DNA of 17,755 nt from Rhodobiaceae bacterium (lineage in GTDB: Bacteria; Pseudomonadota; Alphaproteobacteria; Parvibaculales; Parvibaculaceae): NCBI GenBank assembly GCA_027352645.1, contig DAIEIL010000029.1, positions 1-17,755 of the forward strand, written 5' to 3'. The notes below the pieces were generated by a model. It was not told the origin of the DNA. It did not search any database and saw only the letters and a list, made by a program, of their open reading frames with translations. A program made the translations under genes and the position numbers. Positions 1 through 6,440 of this stretch are shown here, in pieces; position 1 is the stretch's first letter; every line of letters begins with the position of its first letter.

Positions 1-618
1 GATCTGCTGCTGAAGCACGATGCCTATGCGGTTTGCGACGAGGTTTATGAGCATCTCGTCTTCTCCGGCCACCGGCACATTCCGCTGATGACGCTGCCGG
101 GCATGCGCGAGCGCTGCGTGCGTATCGGTTCGGCGGGCAAGACCTTCTCGCTCACGGGCTGGAAGATCGGCTACATCACGGGCCCCGAGCATCTGATGAC
201 GCCGATCATGAAGGCGCATCAATTCGTGACTTTCACCACGCCGCCGGCGTTGCAGACCGGCATCGCTTTCGGACTCGGCAAGGATGACGGCTATTTCCAT
301 GCGCTCGCGAGTTCGCTCGAGGCCAAGCGCGATCTGATGGCGAAGGGGCTTCGTGAAGCGGGTTTCGATATCCTGCCCACCGATGGCACCTATTTCATCA
401 CGGTCGATTTTCGTCCGCTCGGCTTCAACGGGACGGACGAGGAATTCTGCCGCGACATCACCGTGAAGGCGAAGGTCGCCGCCATTCCGCTGTCGGCGTT
501 TTATCCGCCTGATGCACCTTATGCGCCGCGCCATCTCGTGCGCTTCTGCTTCTGCAAGCAGGACGCGATCATCACGGAGGCGAGCGTGCGCCTGAAGGCC
601 TATGCAGCGCGGGCCTGA
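1..618 (+). CDS. Class I/II PLP-dependent aminotransferase, C-terminal part (5' end outside window)
   Basis: The frame is open from base 1 to the TGA at 616-618, giving 205 residues of the large and C-terminal domains. Residues 13-16 read DEVY, where the Asp binds the PLP pyridine nitrogen. SAGKTFSLTGWKIGY lies at about residues 44-58, and Lys47 is the expected Schiff-base lysine. An Arg in VRFCF near the end fits the substrate-carboxylate arginine. This motif style belongs to the kynurenine/methionine/aspartate aminotransferase group (YbdL/KAT-like, fold type I). The enzyme should be cytosolic and move an amino group between an amino acid and a 2-oxo acid. Substrate specificity cannot be read from the fragment. 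Roughly half of the protein is missing upstream because of the window edge. The family call is firm; the exact substrate is open. Confidence 0.9.
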   Translation, partial: DLLLKHDAYAVCDEVYEHLVFSGHRHIPLMTLPGMRERCVRIGSAGKTFSLTGWKIGYITGPEHLMTPIMKAHQFVTFTTPPALQTGIAFGLGKDDGYFHALASSLEAKRDLMAKGLREAGFDILPTDGTYFITVDFRPLGFNGTDEEFCRDITVKAKVAAIPLSAFYPPDAPYAPRHLVRFCFCKQDAIITEASVRLKAYAARA

Positions 619-708
619 TCGAACCATGTTTCAGAACGGATCGTTGTTACGGGCGCGCGACGCTATATACTTCACGCGCGCATCATCTCACGGCCATGTT
701 TTCAAAAT

Positions 709-1539
709 ATGCTCTCGATCGTAACGACCTGCAAAAATCGGCTGCATCATCTGCAGCAGACATTACCATTGATGCTCCGGCAGTCTTTCGCTGAGGTCAT
801 TGTCGTCGATTATGGATGCGGGCAAGGCACCGCGGCCTGGGTGACGCAAAATCATCCCGCGGCGAGGGTGGTCAAGGTCGAGGACGATCCCGGCTTTTGC
901 CTTGCGCGGGCGAGGAACATCGGCGCGGCGAATGCTGCGCACCCGTTCCTGTGCTTTGCCGATGCCGACACGATCTTCAAGGCGGATGTTGGAGGATGGT
1001 TCGAACGCAACGCGCGAGAAAACACTCTCTACCGCTTCGTAGAAAAGGTTGACGATCTCGCCGGCTTTGCCATTTGCAGCAGGGTCAATTTTCAGAAAGT
1101 TGGCGGTTACGACGAAGCCATTCGGGGCTGGGGGCACGAAGACACCGACCTTTACGAACGGCTGGGCATGATCGGCGTCGTTCAGGGCGATCTTCCGGCT
1201 GGTGTGCTCGATGCCATAAGGCACGGAAACGACGAGCGTCAGTTCGGCAAGAACGATCCGGGCGGTTATCAATCGCGACGGGAGGCAGTCGCTCTCGGCG
1301 AAGTATACCGGCTCATCAAGATAGATGCGATGCGGTTGCTCGGCACGGAACTGGCGCCGGAGGTCCGCAAGAAATTGTTCGAGCAGGTTTTGGCGCTTCA
1401 TAATGATGCGCGGAACAATGGTCGGGACGTGTTTTACATCAATGTCGATTTGCCGCTTCAAGGCGCGCGCAATGTCTATTCCAACGCAACGCGGCGTCTG
1501 AGCTATGCGGCGCCTGTTCAGCCGTTCGTGACGGGCTAG
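709..1539 (+). CDS. Glycosyltransferase, GT2 fold with GT7C-like C-terminal motif
   Basis: A 276-residue protein that opens directly into a Rossmann-like beta strand (MLSIVTTCKNR), as GT-A glycosyltransferases do. DADT at residues 85-88 is the expected metal/nucleotide-sugar DxD-type motif. GYDE (133-136) followed by GWGHEDTDLYERL (140-152) matches the acceptor-side motif of Glyco_transf_7C (galactosyltransferase-like) domains. No signal peptide or membrane segment is seen, so it is probably a cytosolic enzyme adding a sugar to a surface glycan. The first ATG in frame is 709; an ATG at 696 is out of frame and no strong ribosome binding site is visible. Codons are less G/C-ending than in the flanking core genes. 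It faces the fucosyltransferase across a 158-base gap, which suggests a small glycan-modification patch. Donor and acceptor are unknown. Confidence 0.85.
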   Translation: MLSIVTTCKNRLHHLQQTLPLMLRQSFAEVIVVDYGCGQGTAAWVTQNHPAARVVKVEDDPGFCLARARNIGAANAAHPFLCFADADTIFKADVGGWFERNARENTLYRFVEKVDDLAGFAICSRVNFQKVGGYDEAIRGWGHEDTDLYERLGMIGVVQGDLPAGVLDAIRHGNDERQFGKNDPGGYQSRREAVALGEVYRLIKIDAMRLLGTELAPEVRKKLFEQVLALHNDARNNGRDVFYINVDLPLQGARNVYSNATRRLSYAAPVQPFVTG

Positions 1540-1547
1540 AAAATCGG

Positions 1548-1559
1548 ATGGGGCCCCAT
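1548..1559. repeat. 12-bp perfect palindrome in the gap between convergent glycosyltransferases
   Basis: ATGGGGCCCCAT is self-complementary with no loop, so it would form a poor RNA hairpin and could instead be a protein-binding site or chance. It lies just after the stop codon of the + strand glycosyltransferase. The rest of the 1540-1697 gap shows only a weak TCCCG/CGGGA pairing near 1634-1654 and no U-tract terminator. Confidence 0.3.
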
Positions 1560-1697
1560 AGCGGATCCCGAAGACCAAACCAGTGGTTCACCGCGATAAT
1601 CAATACGCAGTCTTCATGACGGAAGCGCGCTATTCCCGACCGCGCCGGCCGGGACTGCATTCCGTTGCGCATTCAATCTGACGTCATTCGGGATTGG

Positions 1698-2501
1698 TCA
1701 AATCCGGTGCCAGTTTGGCGGGGTGACGTCGCTTGTGTCATAGTCTTTTGTCTTGCCGTTGGTTCCGAACCAGCGCCGCGGCGCTATGACGGTCTTGTCC
1801 GGGTTTTTGCCAAGCCAGGCGCCCCACCATGAAAATGAGCTATTGGCGATGATGTGGTGACTGCAATGCGTCATCAGACACATATCGACGATGTTTGATT
1901 TGTGGTTGCTATAGAGCCACCTGGAACCTTTGAAAAGCGGCTGCTCGGTGCACCAGCCGATGTCATCGCTGAAGACGAGAACCGGCATCGATTCCGGTAC
2001 CATCTCCAGTGCCTGCTCATAGTACTCCATGCTGCATGTCGGATGGTTCGCCTCCTGCTCCAGATAGTCCGTGCGCCGAACATGAAGCGAGACGACCGGC
2101 TGGCCTATGGGCATCATGGCGTTGCGGCAGTGATCCTCGACGCTGGAATTGAACTGAAAGTCCCGACGAACTCTGTCTTCAACGTGCTTGAAGTATCTCT
2201 CGCTCTGGAAATAGCCGTATAAATCGGCATCGTTCGGGCACTCATCCACAAAAGCCGCGTCGTAATGGAATTGCCGCTCTCTGAATTCCTTTGCCGCCAC
2301 CTGCCAGCCTCTCACCTTGAGGCCCGGGAGGTCGAAGGCCTGCAGGAGCTGGTGATCCTTCCAGGCATCCTCCGCCAGGGAAGGGGGGATGCAGTATTCG
2401 TAGCCATGGCGGCTGGAAATTCCGACGAGTGCCGCATATTGGAACATCTGATTTCCGAGGCGCCCCAGCCGACCCAGCGAATTGAAGCTTAGCAAAATCA
2501 A
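1698..2501 (-). CDS. Alpha-1,2-fucosyltransferase-like glycosyltransferase, family GT11
   Basis: A 267-residue protein with the landmarks of GT11: GRLGNQMFQYA near the N-terminus (residues 13-23), FQSERYF (98-104), the GDP-fucose-binding motif HVRRTDY (140-146), FSDD (177-180) and NSSFSWWGAWL (220-230). These enzymes transfer fucose from GDP-fucose to galactose in surface polysaccharides. The length matches the bacterial family (about 270-300). The start is TTG at 2501-2499. No ATG lies between the upstream in-frame stop and the essential GRLGNQ motif, so a non-ATG start (or an unseen 5' frameshift) is needed. The N-terminus repeats GRLGRLGNQ, a small in-frame doubling. Base composition is more A+T-rich than the core genes, consistent with transfer. 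Other GT11 acceptor linkages, for example beta-1,2, cannot be excluded. Confidence 0.88.
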   Translation of the reverse strand: MILLSFNSLGRLGRLGNQMFQYAALVGISSRHGYEYCIPPSLAEDAWKDHQLLQAFDLPGLKVRGWQVAAKEFRERQFHYDAAFVDECPNDADLYGYFQSERYFKHVEDRVRRDFQFNSSVEDHCRNAMMPIGQPVVSLHVRRTDYLEQEANHPTCSMEYYEQALEMVPESMPVLVFSDDIGWCTEQPLFKGSRWLYSNHKSNIVDMCLMTHCSHHIIANSSFSWWGAWLGKNPDKTVIAPRRWFGTNGKTKDYDTSDVTPPNWHRI

Positions 2502-2787
2502 CCCCGTAATCGTGCAACTGCCAGAAATATGCCGTCATCTGATAAAGGCGGAGTGGAATATTAGGGGCATTGGGCCGCTTGTAAATCCCGCGCGGCGCAC
2601 CATCTATTTGTCAGCGCCGGTTCTGCCTATGCCCCTCGATGTGAGGGGCTCATCGCGAACCCGGGCACCGACGGCCAGATGTACGCCGCGCTGCCGCTGC
2701 GCTCTTTCCTCAAAGACGAAGACCGCCTGCTCGACAATAGTGTCGCCCGGGCGGAACTCTGCAGCCGCCCTTGGGAGCGGCCATCAC
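2502..2787. other. 286-base non-coding gap with three small hairpins ahead of the DUF4167 gene
   Basis: No convincing gene is seen here. GCCCCTC (2631-2637) pairs with GAGGGGC (2643-2649) around a 5-base loop, without a following U-tract. CGACA (2732-2736) pairs with TGTCG (2741-2745), and GGGCGG (2749-2754) pairs with CCGCCC (2765-2770). The last two stack directly ahead of the ribosome binding site GGGAG of the DUF4167 gene and could form a structured 5' untranslated region. The gap should also hold the divergent promoter of the fucosyltransferase. Confidence 0.35.
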
Positions 2788-3012
2788 ATGAACACAAGAA
2801 CCAACACAAACACCTCTGCCCGCCGCACAGGAAGGTCGCAGGCTTCGGGCAACCGGACGCAATCGGGCAACCCAGCCCAGTGGCGCCAGAGCTTCGAGCG
2901 CTATTGCGCGCTGGCGCAAAGCGAGAGCGACGACCGGGTCGCCCGCGAAAATTACTACCAGCATGCCGAGCATTACCTGCGGCTCATGCATGAGGCCGAG
3001 GCGGTAGCCTAA
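2788..3012 (+). CDS. Short DUF4167-family protein
   Basis: A 74-residue basic, Asn/Thr/Arg-rich protein. Residues 1-34 are low-complexity (MNTRTNTNTSARRTGRSQ). Residues 35-66 carry FERYCALAQSESDDRVARENYY followed by QHAEHYLRLM, the signature of DUF4167: a helix, a D-R-V-A-x-E-N-Y turn, then QHAEHY. DUF4167 proteins are known almost only from Alphaproteobacteria, usually as longer proteins with a long charged C-terminal tail. This copy stops right after the core motif. The start at ATG 2788 is set by GGGAG about 10 bases upstream and by the low-complexity N-terminus typical of the family. The longer open frame upstream lacks a start with a ribosome binding site and has no recognisable content. 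Molecular function is unknown; a nucleic-acid-associated role has been guessed for the family but is not shown here. Confidence 0.82.
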   Translation: MNTRTNTNTSARRTGRSQASGNRTQSGNPAQWRQSFERYCALAQSESDDRVARENYYQHAEHYLRLMHEAEAVA

Positions 3013-3167
3013 TCCCACATTGCCGATATTTCAGGTTGCCGACGGGCTTTCCGGGGCTGGCCGTATGATCTCCGCCCGGGTAACGTCCGCCGGGGTGGGC
3101 GCCCGCTTTCTGCCGTAATGGCCGGGCCCGACTGCGCCGGGGTTGGACTGGCCGGGCTGGAGATGAC

Positions 3168-4040
3168 GTGTCGTTGATATTGTCGCATGAGGATGGGCCT
3201 GCTTTGGCTGCGGCCGGGATGATACGTCTCGATCCGGCCGATCCGCTTGCCCCGCCTCCGCCCGCACCGCGCAGCCGTTGGAACCTGCCGCTTACGGTGG
3301 TGCTTGCCTTCCTTATCAATGTCCTCGTCCTGGTTGGGCTCTTCCTGCGTCTGCCGGACAGGCCGAAGCAACGCCCGGCCGAGCCGGAGGCGATTTCCGT
3401 CGAGTTGGTGAAGCCGCAGGAAAAGCCGCAACCCCAACGCCAGCCCAAACCCGAGCCGAAACCTCAGCCTGAGCAGAAGAAGCCCGAAGAGCAGAAGCGC
3501 CAGGAGAAGCAGAGCTATTTCGAGTCGGGCGGTAGCCCCGAACTGAAAATGGGCCGCGCGCCGAAGCAGGAGCAGGCGCCAGAGAAGGCGCCAAAGCCCG
3601 AGGCGCGGGAGAAAAAGAAAGAGCCGCCCAAGATCGCCATCCCCGACTGGGCCCTGCTTCCGGGCGGCGACGTTCCGAAGCCGCTGAAGGGCGAGAGCAG
3701 CACTCAGGCTAGCGGGGCGCCGTCGAAGCTCATCAACAGCGCCCTGTTGGGGGAGGGCGGCGGCGACGCCTATCTCAACGCGCTGCGCAAACGCATCGGC
3801 CGCAATGTCGTCTATCCGCCGACGGGCGGCGGGCGGCATGGAACGGCAGTCTGGCAGATCGTCGTCAGCCATGCCGGGAACGTCAAAGGGGTCAAGCTCA
3901 TGCGCTCATCCGGCCATTCGGATCTGGATTATGCGGCGCTCAAGGCCATCGAGCGATCGGTGCCGTTCGACCCGCTTCCGAACAATTACGCGAATATGGT
4001 CGTCATCGTTGCGCCGCTGCCCGTGCCCTTCGAGCCGTGA
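3168..4040 (+). CDS. TonB-family energy transducer
   Basis: A 290-residue protein with TonB architecture. A short cytoplasmic N-terminus is followed by one membrane anchor at about residues 40-61 (LPLTVVLAFLINVLVLVGLF), a long periplasmic Pro/Lys/Glu/Gln-rich spacer (about 64-180) and a C-terminal TonB domain (about 200-286). That domain has YPP at 216-218, then GTAVWQIVVSHAGNVKGVKL and SGHSDLDYAALKAIERS. TonB proteins couple ExbB-ExbD energy from the inner membrane to outer-membrane receptors for iron chelates, vitamins or sugars. The start is GTG at 3168, with GGAG five bases upstream; an ATG at residue 18 would shorten only the cytoplasmic tail. No exbB, exbD or receptor gene is nearby, so the partner is encoded elsewhere. 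It converges with the next gene with only 28 bases between stops. Proteins of this size are also called TonB paralogues, so it may not be the main TonB. Confidence 0.88.
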   Translation: MSLILSHEDGPALAAAGMIRLDPADPLAPPPPAPRSRWNLPLTVVLAFLINVLVLVGLFLRLPDRPKQRPAEPEAISVELVKPQEKPQPQRQPKPEPKPQPEQKKPEEQKRQEKQSYFESGGSPELKMGRAPKQEQAPEKAPKPEAREKKKEPPKIAIPDWALLPGGDVPKPLKGESSTQASGAPSKLINSALLGEGGGDAYLNALRKRIGRNVVYPPTGGGRHGTAVWQIVVSHAGNVKGVKLMRSSGHSDLDYAALKAIERSVPFDPLPNNYANMVVIVAPLPVPFEP

Positions 4041-4068
4041 CAAATTCTAGTCTTCGGGGCGTTCTGGC

Positions 4069-4959
4069 TCAGTCATGAAACCGAATGTGTCTGGCAACGT
4101 CCGCAACCTCGACGGTCAGGAATGGCGTTGTTATGTTGGTGGACAGTTCAAACAGCATCCGCCGTTCGTTTTCTGACGAGAACTTTTTAGATTTTGAAAA
4201 TACGGAAGGAAGGAGCAGGTGCTCATAGAATGCGTGCCAGTAGCGAGTGTTTATCTCGTGGATCGTTTCTTTTGTTAGGTCACCGGTGCCGAATGTTCTT
4301 AGAAAGTCGTCAAGGTCATCGGTATCTATCGACATATATTTTGCGTCGGCATACTGAACATCTCTAATGTGGTAGCGAATGCCTCCGAGTTGCTCACAAA
4401 TTAGAGCGCCGAATGTAGTTGGATCGATGATTTGAATGAGATGGGTGCCAAATTTTTCGCGCATTTTTTCAAGTCGACGAAAATTTGTTGGTCGAGCGGC
4501 GACACCGCAAAATACTGCGCAGTTAAATCCCGATGTTGCGGTAAGGTTGAATGACTTCTGTTCGCCTTCGAGAAATACTGTGGCGTAGCCTTCTAGATGA
4601 TCGGCTCGGCCATCATCTTCTGTGGTTCGATAGTAGCTTGGCGTTCCGAGGCGAAGCGATCCTCGCTTGAGGTGAGCAAGTGCCTCGTCGTCCACGAATT
4701 TGAAAAAGGAGGGTTTGTGAATATCGGGGAAGTCGCTGCGCTCCAGGAATCTCGGCGCGGCACGTCTTGTGGCAGGCCTTTCGGAAATGCCCTCAAGATA
4801 ATTCAAGCTCGCTTGAGCAAAGCCTCTCTTTTGCGAGGTCGCAAGATGGGCGCCCACGCTCATAGCGTGAACAAGTATAGAATTACCTTCGAAAAAGAGG
4901 TGGTGGCCCTTATCCGCGTCGAAGATTTCGTGATACGAGGGCGAAGGGCCTTGAGGCAT
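4069..4959 (-). CDS. DUF2971-like protein of unknown function, A+T-rich
   Basis: A 296-residue protein. From about residue 83 it reads KPSFFKFVDDEALAHLKRG, SLRLGTPSYYR, then DDGRADHLEGY (116-125). This resembles DUF2971: a phenylalanine/tyrosine-rich start, a strand with RLG-x-x-x-YYR, and an acidic D-x-x-EG site. The family has no settled biochemical role. Members are often strain-specific and found in genomic islands, sometimes beside restriction or abortive-infection genes. The first ~75 residues match nothing I recognise. The start at ATG 4959 has AGAGGG about nine bases upstream; an ATG at residue 33 is an alternative. The coding sequence contains many A/T-ending codons and runs such as tttttc and aaaattt, unlike tonB and asd on either side, which suggests horizontal acquisition. 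No signal peptide or membrane segment is evident. Family assignment is moderate. Confidence 0.6.
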   Translation of the reverse strand: MPQGPSPSYHEIFDADKGHHLFFEGNSILVHAMSVGAHLATSQKRGFAQASLNYLEGISERPATRRAAPRFLERSDFPDIHKPSFFKFVDDEALAHLKRGSLRLGTPSYYRTTEDDGRADHLEGYATVFLEGEQKSFNLTATSGFNCAVFCGVAARPTNFRRLEKMREKFGTHLIQIIDPTTFGALICEQLGGIRYHIRDVQYADAKYMSIDTDDLDDFLRTFGTGDLTKETIHEINTRYWHAFYEHLLLPSVFSKSKKFSSENERRMLFELSTNITTPFLTVEVADVARHIRFHD

Positions 4960-4967
4960 GCGGGCTG

Positions 4968-5026
4968 ACCCTCTCTAAGTGTGGTCTTGGCAGCTTACGA
5001 CCAACAAAGCCTAGCTAAGAGAGGGT
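4968..5026. repeat. Inverted repeat in the divergent promoter region
   Basis: The left arm ACCCTCTCTAAG (4968-4979) and right arm CTAAGAGAGGGT (5015-5026) are complementary at 11 of 12 positions, separated by 35 bases. The left arm contains the probable ribosome binding site of the minus-strand DUF2971-like gene. The right arm lies directly upstream of the proposed asd-leader promoter. Possibilities are an operator bound by a dimer, a 5' UTR structure that hides the ribosome binding site, or the scar of an insertion. The sequence does not decide between them. Confidence 0.5.
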
Positions 5027-5029
5027 ACC

Positions 5030-5058
5030 TTTACAAACAGAGGCATCTCTACTAGCTT
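5030..5058 (+). promoter_or_regulatory. Possible sigma-70-type promoter of the asd leader
   Basis: TTTACA (5030-5035) lies 17 bases from TAGCTT (5053-5058). The -35 matches consensus at 5 of 6 positions; the -10 is weak (3 of 6, including both ends). It would start transcription near 5065, a few bases before the leader-peptide ATG, which would explain why that ATG has no ribosome binding site. Other spacings are possible. Confidence 0.3.
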
Positions 5059-5068
5059 CCGCGCCATC

Positions 5069-5143
5069 ATGAACACGTCGCTGATGCTGAAAAAACAGAA
5101 AGCCACCACGACCGTCCTCGGGCGGGCGAGGGCGCGCATCTGA
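5069..5143 (+). CDS. Putative leader peptide of the asd attenuator
   Basis: A 24-codon ORF starting MNTSLMLKKQKATTTVL and ending in an Arg/Ala-rich stretch and Ile. The first 15 codons hold two Met, three Lys and four Thr, and the last sense codon is Ile. Met, Lys, Thr and Ile are exactly the amino acids made downstream of aspartate semialdehyde. It is followed within 24 bases of its stop by a terminator hairpin (5167-5192) and then by asd. This is the arrangement of classic ribosome-mediated attenuators (known for thr, ilv, trp and his operons). No ribosome binding site is visible ahead of the ATG. Leaderless translation of such peptides is known in Alphaproteobacteria, for example Sinorhizobium trpL, so this does not exclude it. 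Chance remains possible for a peptide this short. Confidence 0.5.
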   Translation: MNTSLMLKKQKATTTVLGRARARI

Positions 5144-5228
5144 ACGAAGCATCAGAGCGATCCTTGAAGCCCCGCCGGTCAGGACGGGGCTTTGTTGTTT
5201 CAGGGCCCCGTTCTCCGGCACCACGGAG
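5116..5228 (+). promoter_or_regulatory. asd leader RNA with alternative hairpins
   Basis: Local stems: CCTCG (5116-5120) with CGAGG (5127-5131) around a GGCGGG loop; TCTGA (5139-5143, spanning the leader stop) with TCAGA (5152-5156); and the terminator stem at 5167-5192. The loop GGCGGG (5121-5126) can instead pair with CCCGCC (5171-5176), which is the 5' side and loop edge of the terminator, and so would act as an antiterminator. The 3' side of the terminator, CGGGGC (5185-5190), can also pair with GCCCCG (5205-5210). CTCCG (5213-5217) pairs with CGGAG (5224-5228), which contains the asd ribosome binding site GGAG. A ribosome stalled at the Lys or Thr codons would cover or approach the first stem. 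Pairings were found by eye; no energies were computed. Confidence 0.45.
5167..5200 (+). terminator. Rho-independent terminator in the asd leader (attenuator)
   Basis: AAGCCCCG (5167-5174) pairs perfectly with CGGGGCTT (5185-5192) around a 10-base loop, followed by the T-rich run TGTTGTTT. It lies upstream of asd and downstream of a short ORF rather than after a full gene on this strand, so it most likely controls read-through into asd. Confidence 0.7.
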
Positions 5229-5234
5229 ATAAAA

Positions 5235-6272
5235 ATGGGTTCCAGTCTTTCTTCCCCTCTCGTCGCCATCGTCGGCGCGACCGGCGCTGTCGGCGTCGAG
5301 ATGATCCGCTGCCTCGAAGAGCGCAACTTCCCGCTTTCGGGCCTGCGCCTTCTCGCCTCGCCGCGTTCCGCCGGCCGCAAGCTCAAGTTCCGCGATCAGG
5401 AGATCGAGGTTGAGCCGCTGACCGAGCGGAGCTTCAAGGGCGTGGGCATCGCGCTTTTTTCGGCGAGCGGAACCGTCTCGCGCCAGTTTGCGCCGATTGC
5501 GGTGAGCGAGGGCGCCATCGTGGTCGACAATTCCTCGGCCTTCCGCATGGACGCCAACACGCCGCTCGTCGTGCCAGAGATCAATGCGAGCGAGATCGCG
5601 CGGCACAAGGGCATCATCGCCAATCCGAATTGCGCGGCGATCATCTCCATCACGCCACTCTGGCCGGTGCACCAGCGCAATCCGATCAAGCGTCTCATCG
5701 TCGCGACCTATCAGGCGGCGTCGGGCGCGGGCGCGGCTGCGATGGAGGAGCTGCGCGCTTCCACGGAGGCCTATCTGCAGGGCCGCGAGTACAAGAACAC
5801 CGTGCTGCCGCATCCTTACGCATTCAATCTCTTCAGCCACAACACGAAGATCGACCCCGTGACGGGCTATAACGATGAAGAGATGAAGGTGATCGAGGAG
5901 ACGAAGAAGATTTTCGGCGATCCGGATATTCGCGTTTCGGCGACCTGCGTGCGTGTGCCGGTCCTGCGTGCGCATTCCGTGGCGGTCACGTTTGAATGCG
6001 AGCGGCCGATCTCGGCGTCGGAAGTGCGCGAGCTGATGAAGACTGCGCCGGGCGTGAAGCTCGTCGACGACTGGGCAAACAACTACTTCCCCATGCCGAA
6101 GGACGCGTCCGGGCAGGACGACATTCTCGTCGGCCGTATCCGCCAGGATCTGAGCGATCCGAGCGGAAGGTCGGTGACGCTGTTCTCGGCGGGCGATCAG
6201 CTTCTCAAGGGCGCAGCGCTCAACGCCGTGCAGATCGCGGAGAAGCTCGTGAAGGTTCCTGTCCCGGCTTAA
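5235..6272 (+). CDS. asd: Aspartate-semialdehyde dehydrogenase
   Basis: A 345-residue enzyme that reduces aspartyl phosphate to aspartate semialdehyde with NADPH. This is the branch point to lysine, diaminopimelate, threonine, methionine and isoleucine. The nucleotide-binding loop GATGAVG is at residues 14-20. The acyl-enzyme cysteine is Cys133 in ANPNCAA, followed by YQAASGAG (159-166) with the conserved Gln160. RVPVLRAHS (240-248) supplies the substrate Arg and the catalytic His247. The wording YNDEEMK...RVSATCVRVPV is closer to the plant/cyanobacterial/Gram-positive type than to the E. coli type. The active-site segment has NCAA where NCST is common. Start ATG 5235 is fixed by GGAG at 5225-5228. 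The gene appears transcribed alone, with an attenuator-like leader before it and a strong hairpin after it. Confidence 0.96.
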   Translation: MGSSLSSPLVAIVGATGAVGVEMIRCLEERNFPLSGLRLLASPRSAGRKLKFRDQEIEVEPLTERSFKGVGIALFSASGTVSRQFAPIAVSEGAIVVDNSSAFRMDANTPLVVPEINASEIARHKGIIANPNCAAIISITPLWPVHQRNPIKRLIVATYQAASGAGAAAMEELRASTEAYLQGREYKNTVLPHPYAFNLFSHNTKIDPVTGYNDEEMKVIEETKKIFGDPDIRVSATCVRVPVLRAHSVAVTFECERPISASEVRELMKTAPGVKLVDDWANNYFPMPKDASGQDDILVGRIRQDLSDPSGRSVTLFSAGDQLLKGAALNAVQIAEKLVKVPVPA

Positions 6273-6279
6273 TCGCCGA

Positions 6280-6320
6280 ACAACGGCCCCGGTGTGTTCG
6301 GGATATACCGGGGCTGTTGT
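6280..6320 (+). terminator. Strong hairpin after asd, probable terminator
   Basis: A 14-bp stem, 6280-6293 with 6307-6320, with one G-U pair and a core GCCCCGGT/ACCGGGGC, encloses a 13-base loop. It starts 7 bases after the asd stop. The following bases are not a clean T-run, so termination may be weak, or the stem may protect the mRNA 3' end. Confidence 0.65.
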
Positions 6321-6440
6321 GCTGCGCATTTCATGAGTTGAGGTCCGGTAGTCTTTGCAAAGACCATCCGAAGGGAGGAAGCTGAGCGGGCTTGTTCACG
6401 TCGTTATCGACACACCTACAAAAATAAAAGGGATGGAAAC

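Noticed and set aside
763..1578. Long minus-strand open frame opposite the GT2-like glycosyltransferase
   Set aside because: It is antisense to a gene with clear motifs, its translation is Arg/Leu-rich without any family signature, and long antisense frames are expected in high-GC DNA.
2679..2993. 104-codon + strand frame overlapping the DUF4167 gene, starting MYAALPLRSFLKDEDR
   Set aside because: It has no ribosome binding site and no known domain, and it overlaps the DUF4167 gene, which has the conserved motif and a good ribosome binding site.
5067..6329. 420-codon minus-strand open frame opposite asd
   Set aside because: Its translation is the Arg/His/Asp-rich composition typical of the complement of a GC-rich gene, and asd on the other strand has all catalytic motifs.
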